The position numbers and the translations under genes are program-made. Below the pieces are notes generated by a model. It had not been told where the DNA came from. It saw nothing but the letters and a program-made list of their open reading frames with translations, and did no database searches. This document shows positions 40,496 to 53,112 of a stretch of 64,000 nt of DNA, in pieces. Numbering within the stretch: the first letter of the stretch is position 1; each line of letters starts with the position of its first letter. The stretch spans positions 49,517,691 to 49,581,690 of the forward strand of contig NC_063045.1 in assembly GCF_018812025.1 (NCBI RefSeq), written 5' to 3'. Source of the stretch: Megalobrama amblycephala. Its lineage: Eukaryota; Chordata; Actinopteri; Cypriniformes; Xenocyprididae.

Positions 40496-42018
40496 GCATT
40501 CCAAACATAATTTCGATCACTGTTAAATAAGATCCCTAACTTCATTAAAGTGAATAGCACTAGGTGGAGAACTTTTTAAGTTTAAATTCTACAATAAACC
40601 AGTAAAAGTTGACTTATGCTTAGCAACAAACAAAGTAAAGCGTACTTGTGTAGGTGTTAGTGAACAGCATGTATCATTTACCGAGCTCATACATTAGCAG
40701 CTCTTCTCTGACACATACTGTAGCATAGCTGGGCGGAAAAAGTGTCGTTATACCTGAAAGCTCATGATTTAATTGTTGGCAGCTTGTGGAATATATTAAA
40801 GCGTGGACGTTCAGACAGCTTTCCACCCACATGAAGGAGAGGTCACTGCAATTCTGTCTTGCTGAAACCTGTTAAAAATGGGCTGTTTTCTGGACCTGAA
40901 AATGAAGGCTGGTATATAATGCTTGTTAATAATATTGTCTTACTGATTCTGCTGCCTGTATTATGTCATAGGTTGAATGATACCTGTCAAAGGAAAGTGA
41001 AATAAGATACACATGGTATGCTCTTACTGCACATTAACCAAATCACATTTCTTTTCACATGAAACAGTATAGCAACCGACATGTATCACTATATTTGGGC
41101 GTTTAAAGATTTTTTTATACATACATACATATATATATATATACATACATACATGTGTGTGTGTGTGTATATATATCATGGGCGTTTCCTCTGAGGAAGC
41201 AAGGGAGGCAGTACCTCCTCAAAAAAAAATAGGATGAAAAAATAATCCATATTACATATAAAACAACATAAATATTACAAATTATGACATTAAAAATTGC
41301 GCAAGTCACACGTATTTCTAAAGGAACACTGCCCAACAGCAACACCTGCAGGTAAAGTTACAGCAGGAGTCATGCCTCCCTTTCCACTCATAGAAAACCA
41401 TAGAAAATCATCAGACCCCCGGCGTGCGGTGGGTTTTGTGGGGGGTAATTGAGAATGAATGGGGGAAAGTCACGTGAGAGGAGGCAATGTCTCCATCGCG
41501 CTATGATTGGATAATTGGTTAGAACTGGATATGATTGGTTTGTGCAATAAATCCCGCCTCTTGTTGACGTGTGCATTCCGCGCGTCAATTTGACTGAACA
41601 AATGATGGCGTCAATGGGAAGACTAATTGAAAAGTAAGTAAAAAGATCACCCAGTTAGATATCACTGCTATATGTCATGTCAAAATCAAACTTGAAATGG
41701 ACTGAAAGCATGATGACTGCGTTTTTTTTAGTGCAATCAGCTTGGTGAAATTAAAAATACAATTCGTGTCTGTGACAGACGGTGTTTACGGAGCATTACT
41801 GATGATCCAAAATAGCCTAAGATGACAATCAAAAAGAAAAACATCAATACACAAATAAAATATATTGTTTAAATTATTATTGCCTTTAGTTATTATTTTG
41901 GAATGAATGTAAAAATGTAATGTTCATTTGACAAGGAAGATGTGTCAACGTTAAGAGTAATGCATGATTTTACATTGATTCATAAATAAATAAAAAATGT
42001 GCCTCCTCATTTCATATA

Positions 42019-43563
42019 CAGGGAGTGCAGAATTATTAGGCAAGTTGATTTTCTGATCATATTTTTTTCCCAAGCACATTTTACCAATTCCAATCCACAT
42101 CAATCTTAATAACTACTATTAATATTGTTTTTAATCATTTATAAGTGATATATAATTGTTCATGAAGGCTGGAAATGAAAAATGCCTTATATTCAGGTGT
42201 GCAGAATTATTAGGCAAGTTTTCTTTTACAGGCAAAATGAGCCAAAAAAGAGATTTAACTCAGACTGAAAAGTCAAAAATTATTAAATACTCATGAGAAG
42301 GACGCAATACTAATGCAATACTAGAAATTGCAAAGTTAAAGCATGACCAAGGGACAGCAAAATGCTCATTGGGTCAGCGGGGTCAGACAAAAACAGCTGG
42401 AAAAGAAAAGACACGTTAACAGCAAAATAATTAAGAATTAAGGTGAAGAATTAAGTGTGAAACCATCAGGAACCCTTTAGTCTCCAGCGCCACCATTTTC
42501 CAGAACTGCAACCTACCTGGAGTCTCCAGAAGTGCAAGGTGTTAGGATCTCAGAGACTTAGGTTAGCTAAAGAATCCTAAAAAATGACCCGCACTTGATA
42601 AGAATCACAAGCTGAAGTGTTATAAAATACATGAAGACTGGGTTTTTATAGGCCTTATAAACCGACAGCTTGAGAGTGACTCCTGAAGGACCAGCACCAC
42701 ATCCTCTTGTACCACTGTTTGAAGAATTTATCTTCCAGAATCTGGCAGTAAGGTGTTTGAGTTCACTTTTAGTCCATCTCTTATCCTGAAATGTCTGTCT
42801 TGCAGAGATGGACTAAAAATGATCTTCCAAAACTTACTGCCAGATTCTGGAAGATAAATTCTTCAAACAGTGGTACAAGAGGATGTGGTGCTGGTCCTTC
42901 AGGAGTCACTCTCAAGCTGTCGGTTTATAAGGCCTATAAAAACCCAGTCTTCATGTATTTTATAACACTTCAGCTTGTGATTCTTATCAAGTGCGGGTCA
43001 TTTTTTAGGATTCTTTAGCTAACCTAAGTCTCTGAGATCCTAACACCTTGCACTTCTGGAGACTCCAGGTAGGTTGCAGTTCTGGAAAATGGTGGCGCTG
43101 GAGACTAAAGGGTTCCTGATGGTTTCACACTTAATTCTTCACCTTAATTCTTAATTATTTTGCTGTTAACGTGTCTTTTCTTTTCCAGCTGTTTTTGTAT
43201 GACCCCGCTGACCCAATGAGCATTTTGCTGTCCCTTGGTCATGCTTTAACTTTGCAATTTCTAGTATTGCATTAGTATTGCGTCCTTCTCATGAGTATTT
43301 AATAATTTTTGACTTTTCAGTCTGAGTTAAATCTCTTTTTTGGCTCATTTTGCCTGTAAAAGAAAACTTGCCTAATAATTCTGCACACCTGAATATAAGG
43401 CATTTTTCATTTCCAGCCTTCATGAACAATTATATATCACTTATAAATGATTAAAAACAATATTAATAGTAGTTATTAAGATTGATGTGGATTGGAATTG
43501 GTAAAATGTGCTTGGGAAAAAAATATGATCAGAAAATCAACTTGCCTAATAATTCTGCACTCC

Positions 43564-43566
<3 letters not shown>
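42019..43566. mobile_element. Near-perfect Tc1-derived palindrome (1548 bp)
   Basis: TA flanks (42017-42018 and 43567-43568) bound inverted ends cagggagtgcagaattatta. The arms of about 760 bp pair almost base for base, apart from a few bases near the centre. The unpaired loop is about 24 bases (42781-42804). Each arm encodes, broken by stops, the N-terminus of a Tc1-type transposase (MSQKRDLTQTEKSKIIKYS from 42239 on the plus strand). There is no C-terminal catalytic part. The arm identity suggests recent formation or gene conversion. Confidence 0.9.

Positions 43567-43612
<46 letters not shown>
43567..43612. repeat. (TA)n microsatellite
   Basis: About 44 bases of tatata start directly at the TA target duplication of the palindromic element, so either the element inserted at the edge of a TA tract or the tract grew from the TA. 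Confidence 0.95.
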
Positions 43613-43614
<2 letters not shown>

Positions 43615-45222
43615 TAATTGATATTATTGTTTATGTTGGTATATTATGTCATGAAGACATTACAGGCCATTCCAAATGAACATTCTGTCAAGTGAAGTGA
43701 ACTTCTACAAATATCCCTTGCTGAGTGTGTAGGGAACAATGAACACTGCAGAGGGACACTGAGAACTGAAACACAGAGCTACAGAAAACAAACTTATAGG
43801 GCTTATTGATGACAAACAACTTATTTCATCAAAGAGATAAACAACAAAACCCTTTCCTGTCTTCTGAGGCATCTCTGCTCTCTCTGGATTTCATCTAAGC
43901 AGAGTTTGAATTAAGCGTTGCATCCTTTCAAATCCAGTTCTATGATTAATGCAGCATCACATGTTCGTTATCAAAAGAAAACTCACTAAGATGAAAAGCT
44001 CTGTGTCTTCAAACTGCACCAGTCTCCTGTAGGTTTAGTGAGACTGATTTTTCAGGAGGCTATCCCATGACAGTTTGCACAGAAGGAGGGAGAGAACATG
44101 CCCAAGGAAATACTAATGATCTTTTTTGGCCATCCGCCTCCTGAGGAATGCTGTAAATCCAGAGGAACATTGTTATAAGATCAGAAATAGTCTGCACAAC
44201 ACTCTATAAATAATGGTTTGATTTGTTATTCACCTCTCCCTTTCTGTATCTCTCTCCCCATTTACCTTTCTCTCTTTTTCTCCTCTTATGATGTAAACCA
44301 TCACTTTCCCACTTTTTTGGCAGTTAGATTGAACAGCAAAGCATTGTGGGTAATAAAACAAAAAAATAATCACCACTGACATTCTGCATTATAGCAAAGA
44401 TTATATATTATAAATATTATGAAACCATAGAAAAAAATATATATATACACGATTTAACAATATTAAAAAATGTCTAAAATTTACATTATATTAGATAATT
44501 ATAGTTTTTAATATTAATATATTAAATTATAGCTTTTAGGGTGATTTGAGCTAAAGAAGAAATATTTTTACTGATTTGAAATATGTTATTTTACAGCATT
44601 ATCCATTCATACTCGTGCAAATGTGGGAGACCGGAAATGCAAATTCATGCCAAATTTTCTGCAGTACAAAGTTCAAGTTTGAAAAAAATGATATATTCAT
44701 GACCAATAGAAGATCAATACATCTCAGTGACTTGTTAGTTGAATTCAAAGACCACAAACTTTAAAGCTGCAGGTTTGCAGCATTGCAGGAAAGTGGAGTA
44801 GATTGTATATCTTTGGATTTTAGATGTATTATTATTCGTTAAAAGTTAAATTTATGTTTTTAATAAAGGACATATCTTGTCCATTGCTTTGAATTGTACA
44901 TGCTCAAAGTCTAGTGTGACCACGCCTTTAAAGGGACTTTCTTTATACAAACACAGTATCTGAATAAATAACTACTCATTTATCCATAACAGCTCTCATG
45001 TAGCTTAAAAATTAAAAAAAGGTTTCTTGTGGTTTCCAATAGTTTTTTCAGTACAGGAGGAAAGAAGAGTTATACACAGAAGATTTCTTTATTTACATTT
45101 CTAACACAGAGACGTATGTGTGAATACTCAGATGATTGCGAAATGAAATCTCACAGGCAGCCTCACTAAGACGCTTTCATTCTGCACCACACTCTTCAGA
45201 AAACACTTGATCAGAGTGACAG

Positions 45223-45255
<33 letters not shown>

Positions 45256-45555
45256 AAAGCATAATTCATGCTATTTGAAAGAACAAAGGCCTGCGAGGAA
45301 ATGACAGCTTGTCAGAGAAAAATAAAGCCACGGAAGAGAAGAGACAACAACACAAGGCATAAAAGCAAACAAACAGAGGTAAAGTAAACAGACTTTGGTT
45401 TATCTGTGCGCTCGCATATGCCTTTTTTATTTCTTACATTTCTTGGAGTAAATTAACATGCAGTCTATGGGCTGTCAGTAAGGAGAGATGGATGTGTACA
45501 GTGATTATGAACAGTGTTTTCTATCATATATATGATTACATTGCATAAAATTCTG
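43613..45555. other. No gene recognised
   Basis: This unique-looking AT-rich sequence has a (GA)n run at about 45230-45252. Short open frames such as 44576-44764 have no family resemblance. Confidence 0.45.
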
Positions 45556-45559
45556 TACC

Positions 45560-46640
45560 CTTTTCTGGGACACTTGAAATTTAGCTCAGGATCATCTGGA
45601 TCATCTTTGAGATGTTTCTACACTTCGATTGGAGATAAGCAGTGGCAAATTTAATTGAATGGACATGATTCGGAAAGGTACACACCTCTTAATATAAGGT
45701 CTAACAGCTGAAAATGCATATCAGAGCAAAACCCAAACCATGAGGTCAAAGGAACTGCCTGTAGAGCTCAGAGACACGATTGACACAGATCTGGGGAAGA
45801 CAACAAAAAATTTCTTCTGCTTTGAAGGTTCATTGAAGCATGTAGCCTCCATAATCCATAATGGAAGAAGTTCTGGACAAACCAAGCAATCGATGGAGAA
45901 GGGCCTTGGTTATAGTGGTGATCAAGAAGCTAATGGCTTGAGCTCCATGATCATATATGGAGATGGGAGAGACTTAGAAGGACAAACCTCACTGCAACAT
46001 TCCACTGATCTGGGCTTTATGGCTGAGTGGCCAGACTTAAGCCTCTCCTCAGTGAAGACACATGAAAACCCACTTGGAATTGGCAAACATTGCCTAAAGG
46101 ACTCTTAGTCTGTAAGAAAAAAAGACTCTCTGAACTGATGAACCTCAGTTCCAAGCATCATGTATGGAGGAAACCAGGCACTGCTCATCACCTGCATAAT
46201 ACCATCCCAACAGTAAAGCATGGTGGTGGCATCATCATGCTGTGGGGTTTTTTTCAGCGGCAGGGACTGGGGCACTCGGCTGGGTAGAAGCAAATTATAG
46301 AGATATCCTTAATGAAAACCTGGTCCAGAGCATTCAGAACCTTAGACTGGGCATGAAGGTCCACCTTCCTAAAGGACAATGACCCTACAGCTAAGGCAGT
46401 GCAAGACCGGCTTATGGATAACTCTCTGAATCAGCAAGAGCCCAATAGAACATCTCTGGAGAATCCTGAAAATGGCTGTCCACCGACAGTCCCCATCCAA
46501 CCTGACAGAGCGTCAGAGGATCTGCAGAGAACAATGACAGAAAATCCCCAAATGCATATGTGCAAAACTTTTTGCTTTGCATTATGGGGTGAACAGTGTA
46601 GATTGATGTGAAAAAGTAATTTAAAGCCTCAGGTTGCAAC
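45560..46640 (+). mobile_element. Decayed Tc1 element with transposase remnant
   Basis: The plus strand contains MRSKELPVELRD at 45740, and later pieces such as the region reading VWRKPGTAHHLHNTIPTVKH (near 46160-46220), followed by a VKHGGGIIMLWGFF segment. These are in order and match the Tc1 transposase at 52711-54574 at the same places, but with many frameshifts and deletions. Its inverted ends are too decayed to place, so the borders are approximate. Confidence 0.75.
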
Positions 46641-47466
46641 AAAACAAATTGTGAAATAAATAAATATGTATATAAATAAATGCATATTAGTTGAATTAGT
46701 TTTACAATCATATAGAGGTTAATGTAAAAGTAATTCATACATGAATGCATCTGTGAACTTTCTATCAGTCAGTCGAAAAGCAAACTCCTGATCAGCTGGG
46801 ATTTACATCTGGAGATATGAAATACAATGTTAGAAGAAACATCTGAGGTAAATCCTCGTATTCTGCTCTCTTTCTTTCTGTCTGCCTCTCTCTTCTGAGA
46901 CAACAGTCCCGATAGACACCTGTGATTGACAGGCAGGTTTTATTGCAAACAAAAGGTCAAGGTTGCTAAAAACTTAGAGAAAGAGGGGCTGATTAGATGC
47001 TCAGTGATGAGTTCAGCAGTCTCCCAGAAGCCTTTGCTCAATATCTGCCCATCTCCCATCAACCCAGAGCATAACATCAAGAAAGAAAATGTCTGAAGTT
47101 AATATCCTTATACATACAAGCCTACATTAGGTACATAATTATATTTTATGCATAATTATATATATATATATATATATATTGTTTATCTCTCTGTTCTGCA
47201 CATTCTGGGTCAGGTTTTGCTTTGAAAAATAGCTTAATAAAAAATAATAATTGTAATAAAATTATAATAATAATTTGTAATAATAATGAAAATGTCAAAA
47301 TGCAATATGGTTTCTGTAAGGATTAGGCTTGGGATAGGGAATATAAAATATTATTAGATTAGTATAAAAACAATAGAAGTAAATCGAGTCCCAGTGCACC
47401 ATAATTTTAGAGTACATTAGGGTTAGGGGTATATGAAAGAAAAATGGCAAAATTATATCTCCTTAA

Positions 47467-48537
47467 AGGGGGGGGGGGGTATCACACACAGATTCTGCTA
47501 ATCTCATGGTAATCTTGAGTACCTATAGAGTAGTATTGCATCCTTCATATCTCCGAAAATTCTTTAGTTTTATCATATTTATAAAAGATACGCTGTACCG
47601 AGTCTTTCCGAAAAAAGCTGAGCTCCTGGAGGCGTGCCTGCCATGGGCGGAGCTAAACAGTCACGAGCGCGCAGCTTTTGCGTAGAGATCGTCTGCGAGT
47701 TGTGACATCATTATAAATAAAAAGGGAATAAAAATGTTTATGTTGTTTACATTATATGCACTTGCGTGCCAATTGCCAACAAAACACAGACATCTGATGG
47801 AGTTTTACTCACCACCCGCGATCTGCAAATCCAGCGCCGAACTGGGACTTGTTTACAAAGCATTCATTACCGAAATTTCAGGAACAAACAAACATACGTG
47901 CAGAACTCTGTTGCTGCCCCGGAAAAACAAACTTCATCCACTGTTCCCTTAACGCTGGGTTCTTTGGGAAGCTGAAAAAGGTAATCTTTCCCTCACAACC
48001 AAAAACAGGCTATGTCCTCCGGAGGTCGCATTTGAAGGCTGCATACGCCATCAATTACGTCATGTCATTTTTAAGAAAAGTAACCATAATAAAATTGACT
48101 GATATTCATTGTGAGGTGTAAATTACTTTGCAATCTAATGGTTATTTTTCTTAAATGAGACCAATGATGTATGCAGCCTTCAAAGGGTGCAGCCCCTGAA
48201 TTGGGACACAGCCATTGTTGAAAAATCTCTCGGCTTCCATATCCCAAACAAAGAGCATTGATGGGCGTACTCTTGCTCTGGGTGATGTGTGCGCACGCTT
48301 ATCAGGGAGAAGTGCCTATACAAGGAATTACACCCTTTATTATGAGATAAAGGGCCATACTCAAAAAAAAATTGGCAAAACATGTCCACAACCGGAAGTT
48401 GTATATTTGGCACAGAAATATTCCGTCATACGTCCAACTTGTGTTTTAAAACTTTGGCCATGTTTAGCGTTAGAATGCAAGTCTTTAACAGTGTAAATAA
48501 GTCAGAATGCATGAAATAGCATTACCCCCCCCCCCCT
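47467..48537. mobile_element. TTAA-flanked element with poly-G/poly-C ends
   Basis: TTAA is at 47463-47466 and 48538-48541. The ends are agggggggggggtat and, reversed, agggggggggggggtaat. The interior (1071 bp) has CG-rich patches (cgagcgcgcagc near 47665) and a short inverted pair (tatgcagccttcaaa near 48172 against tttgaaggctgcata near 48030). It encodes no transposase. Confidence 0.75.
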
Positions 48538-48680
48538 TTAATGTATCAACTGGCATTTTTCTCAGGTTTTCTTCTCGAAAAAAGACCATAAAAACCTCAT
48601 ATGAGTTACAGAAGAAATCGAATTTTTTTTAAAAAAATGTGCTGCAATCAGAAATCTGAAAATGCAGTATAAACTTTTAA

Positions 48681-49097
48681 AGCAGAACTCAGTAAGATTT
48701 GCGGAGCTCCCCCTACAGTTTCCTTCAGTGAATCACACTGTCGTAAATACTCCAAGCGCAGCTCTGGACTACAATGACTACAACGCTCACCAGCGCAGTA
48801 GTTTTGCAAATACAGTACAAGAAAGAGGAGATGGGTAATTTGCAAATACAGTACACTCGATGGAGGTGGGTAATTTTCAAAATTGTCTTATAAAGTCATA
48901 ATATATACATTGTTTTTGAATGACCATAAAGCAGATTGTTTCGGGTCGGTGCAGCTCAACTTGCAAGTGCTGTTTTCTGGCGTAGACGTGCCAGAGGGGG
49001 TTAGTGCTCACCTCAAACACACCACTACAAGTCAATTAACCATCGTAAGGACTTAGACAACTATTTATGAAGGTAAAAAAAGTTACTTAGTTCTGCT
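48681..49097. mobile_element. TTAA-flanked MITE (417 bp)
   Basis: TTAA lies at 48677-48680 and 49098-49101. The left end agcagaactcagtaag matches the reversed right end agcagaactaagtaac with two mismatches. It is noncoding. A minus-strand open frame reading MQITHLLFLVLYLQ lies partly inside and is not a gene. Confidence 0.78.
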
Positions 49098-49101
49098 TTA
49101 A

Positions 49102-50978
49102 ACCAAATGATCTGAGTGATCCATATTAATTTTACATTCTCTATGCAAACAAATTCATTTTATTTATCCTAAGGAGTTTTATGTGAAACATCTGAGAGAG
49201 CAAGTCATGGATTGACAGAAAGAAAGGAAGAGCGAGAAAGGCGTGATGCTAATAGTGTAGACTGTATTCCCCTTGTGTCTTGTTAACTTCTCAAGTTTTG
49301 CACGGTTTATTTCGAAGCTCCCACTGGGTGCCACTTCTCCAGAAAATTACCATGGAAACAACTTTTAGATACGTCCCACTGGATATTTTCAATTTATGCA
49401 ATGAATGATGAGTAATGAATATACAGGTTTTTCCCAGGCTGTCTGTCTAGGTCAACACAGAGGATTTTTTAAGTGTATGAATATGTAACAGGGTGATAGA
49501 TATTGCTTGCCTCTGACTGGAAAAACACAGACACAGGGCAACAGAGCAGCGAGACGTGCGCTGTATGAAACTGACTTCTTAACACCATGGATTGTTTCAC
49601 AAGCAACCACAGACCTCTAAAGATCTCTCAGAATGTCTGGAATTGACCTGAGTGTAGCTTTCAGAATGTGCATTTCACAACAATCCCTGAACTTGGAAAA
49701 TCGAGAAAACTTTGTTTCTTTCAAGGTCAGATGGACTCGAGTGAAGTAAATATGCTTTCATGAAAAACAGAAGCAAGCAAGTTGATTTGGCCTTGTTGTG
49801 TAAGATATTCAAGGCTTGTGATCTTGATCTTGCATTTTCCTCTGAAAAACAGATGCACAAGCAAGCTATTTGCACACAAAAACATGATCTAACTTTCTGC
49901 TAAATACCTGTATAGTAAATAAAATACATATGCAAACACAAAATCACACACTAGCATCGTTTCAACGTTAGATGTCTACTTATAAGCAGCATTTTAACAC
50001 TGTCCCAAAAAGGTAGGTTGCATAATTATCCTACCTTCTAAGATACCTTCTTTAGATTGCACGTCATCATCTTATTTATGTAGTCTCCTTTCCTGTTATT
50101 TGTTTTGAATACATTTTGAATCAATTTTTATTGTTTTTATTTCTTTTAAATTCATTTTTTTTTTTTATGCATATGATTATTTTTTTAAATAATTTTTTAT
50201 GTAATATATAATTATATATACGCATATCATTTATATAAATAAACTTGGCAAAACACAATTCAAATACTTTTCAAAAAATGCATTCCATAACACATTACAA
50301 TAACTAGATGCACTACAACTGACAGTGAAAATGTCTTCTTCTGTAGTCAGTTTTCTCTTTTAGTGTAGTTACAATGCCAAGCTTTCGATTAAATTTCATA
50401 TTTGAATCGCGCAATCTAACGAATCTCGAATTTGCAATCCTAATAGGGCGTCTCTTGTGTCTCATTTCCAGGGCGCGCGTCTGATTGTTCCTATCTATAG
50501 GACCCGGAGCTTCTAATGGCCCTGCAGTGATGCCATGACTTTACCAATTCGCGATTGGCTCTTATTTAGAAGGCGGGACTTATTCCGCCATATTGCGCGT
50601 TGTACTTTCTCCCATTCAAAACAATATGAGTGATGTGTCTTCAGAGGCTGCATCCTTCAAAGGCAGATTGCGTCAGCTGTCACAGTGTCTAGGCGACAAA
50701 ACAATCATCCTTAGGTTAGACCGTCCCATTTAACAACGCTCGGTCCGACCTTTGCGGCCTTTGAAGTAAGTCTGAGTCCTTCGAAGGATGCAGCATCTGA
50801 ATTGGGACACAGCTTATGAAAGCCTGTCAGGAAAATCAAAGTGATGTGACGTTTACGCACGCTCCCGAGAGCCTTTCTTCCATTCTTTGACACATGAAAC
50901 GAATACTTATACAATGTTCACGATAATGCAGAAAGAGCTATTCTGTAGTCTAATGTCAATGTGTCATGCAAAGAAAAA
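49102..50978. other. No gene recognised
   Basis: This AT-rich sequence has T-runs near 50150-50220 and a CG-rich block at 50455-50600. No coding exon was recognised. Confidence 0.4.
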
Positions 50979-51307
50979 GAATGAACAAAAATGCAAAAAT
51001 ATTTCATATACAGCATAGATATCTGCTTAGAATATTAACAAACACTCAGTAATATCACAAAATGTTCATATTAAAAGGAGATATCAGAATAAATGCAATT
51101 ACATTTTTAAATAAACACAAACTCCAGACACTTGACCCCCAATTTCAAATCACTTAAAGTGCCCCTATTATGCTTTTTCGAATATTACCTTTCATGCAGT
51201 GTGTAATGTAGTTGAATTTAAAAGGTCTGCAAAGTTTTAAAGGTCAAAGTGAAATAATAACAAATAAAGTTATTGTCTCCTAAAAGAAAGAATCGGTTCT
51301 GAACTGC
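50979..51307 (+). repeat. Repeat copy A with unoccupied TTAA site
   Basis: It matches 55619-55762 plus 56651-56850 at most positions. At acatttttaaataaacacaa (51100-51120) it lacks the 888-bp element present in copy B. Copy A is also bracketed by about 50-bp direct repeats (50928-50982 and 51306-51355, gcagaaagagctattct...atgcaaagaaaaag). Confidence 0.85.
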
Positions 51308-51355
51308 AGAAAGAGCTATTCTAGTGTAATGCCAATGTGTCATGCAAAGAAAAAG

Positions 51356-52708
51356 GATTAATTCAAACTATAGTCTCACATTGTCTCAAATACTTTATAA
51401 TAAAACTATCAGTAATTTTAATGACCTCATCTGTCGACATGATGACGGTGAATTGCAGAGCTGGTGCAAACATATCCATATCGCTATGATCAGAAGCTTT
51501 CTTAACTGCTGCTTTCTCACCGCTGCACGGAGCACATATTTACATATATATTAAATGTTGCTCTCAGCAGCGTTGGTCTGGATGTTCGTTAATCGCTGTA
51601 TAGGTATTTTATACCGGTGTCGCTACAAACAAGGGTTTCTGAATTCTACATATAGCCCCTTTAAAATGGTGGATAAATGTTGAATAGAAATATACATATT
51701 TCACTCAATAAAATGAGCTCTTAAAAATCCAGTCTAATTAAAAATGAACTGTTTTACGCAATATTTGTGTATGCTATTAGAGTATCACCTTATAGCAAAC
51801 AGCAAATGCTAACAGAAACTAATGAAATCAGCTGTAAGTCTCTTTTATGCTCTACGCAAAGACTTTTAGCCTATGAAGAGTGTTCCTATAGTGTTTATTA
51901 CAGCAAGACAGCTCACTAGGTTTTGAATAGATCTACTGTATGTCTTCCTGTCTGTCTCTCTCCGAGTCTTTTTCCTGGTGTCGCAGTGTGAGGAACCCCA
52001 GCTGTGATTGGCAGTACTGACTGTGGCTCCGTTCTCTAATCAGCTTCTCTTGTGTGTATAATCAGTCAGACCTAGGAGAAGTGTGAGCAGACCCACGACC
52101 GCAGTCCCCTGTCGGAGTCCTGATGCATTAACCTTACACCTCTAATGACCAATTCACCCTCTGACAGAGCAGACCAGGAGCCACTTTAGCTATTTGATCT
52201 CAGTTGTGTTAGAGGTTATGCAAGATGAATGAACTGTGTGAACTCTAAACTGTCAAATGAATTGTCATCCACGTTTCTTGCGAGTTTACGGAATTTAAGG
52301 TTTGCTCACACCAAGAGCTAAATGAAACTGCACAGTGAATAGCAAAACAAAAGCTATTCACACAAAGGGTGAAACCATATATCAATGTGATGCATCTTTC
52401 AGAATTCCAGCACACGAAAGCTCTCTGTTAGCATTCAGACATTTATGACATTCATGTATGTTTAGTGGAAGTTAAGATTTCAAACTGCCAAAAAGCATTA
52501 ATTTAGACAAATTTAAAAAATTATCATTCATTTCATATGCTTCAAACACTATAATAACATGGGGAAAAAAACAATTTCCAAAAATTCTGCTTTAAAAACG
52601 ATGTCCAAAACTCACCATGGAAGAGATTTCGTCTTTCATGTTTAATGTATGGAGGGCCTGTGTTGCAAATGAATGTTTGTTTGTGGGACTGTCTGTTTAA
52701 ATAGTGTG
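51356..52708. other. No gene recognised
   Basis: A stretch of moderately GC sequence at 51950-52200 could be unique DNA. No splice-framed open frame resembles a known protein, and no RNA gene is visible. Confidence 0.4.
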
Positions 52709-53112
52709 TACAGTGGGTACGGAAAGTATTCAGACCCCCTTAAATTTTTCACTCTTTGTTATATTGCAGCCATTTGCTAAAATCATATTAAGTTAATTTT
52801 TTTCCTAATAAATGTACACACAGCACCCCATATTGACAGAAAAACACAGAATTGTTGACATTTTTGCAGATTTATTAAAAAAAAAAAACCCATGAAATAT
52901 CACATGGTCCTATGTATTCAGACCCTTTGCTGTGACACTCATATATTTAACTCAGGTGCTGTCCATTTCTTCTGATCATCCTTGAGATGGTTCTACACCT
53001 TCATTTGAGTCCAGCTGTGTTTGATTATACTGATTGGACTGATTAGGAAAGCCACTCACCTGTCTATATAAGACCTTACAGCTCACAGTGCATGTCAGAG
53101 CAAATGAGAATC

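Noticed and set aside
48648..48845. Minus-strand frame with a signal-peptide-like start, considered as sez6 exon 1
   Set aside because: It overlaps a TTAA-flanked MITE (48681-49097), has no phase-1 donor in the right place, and resembles no SEZ6 N-terminus.
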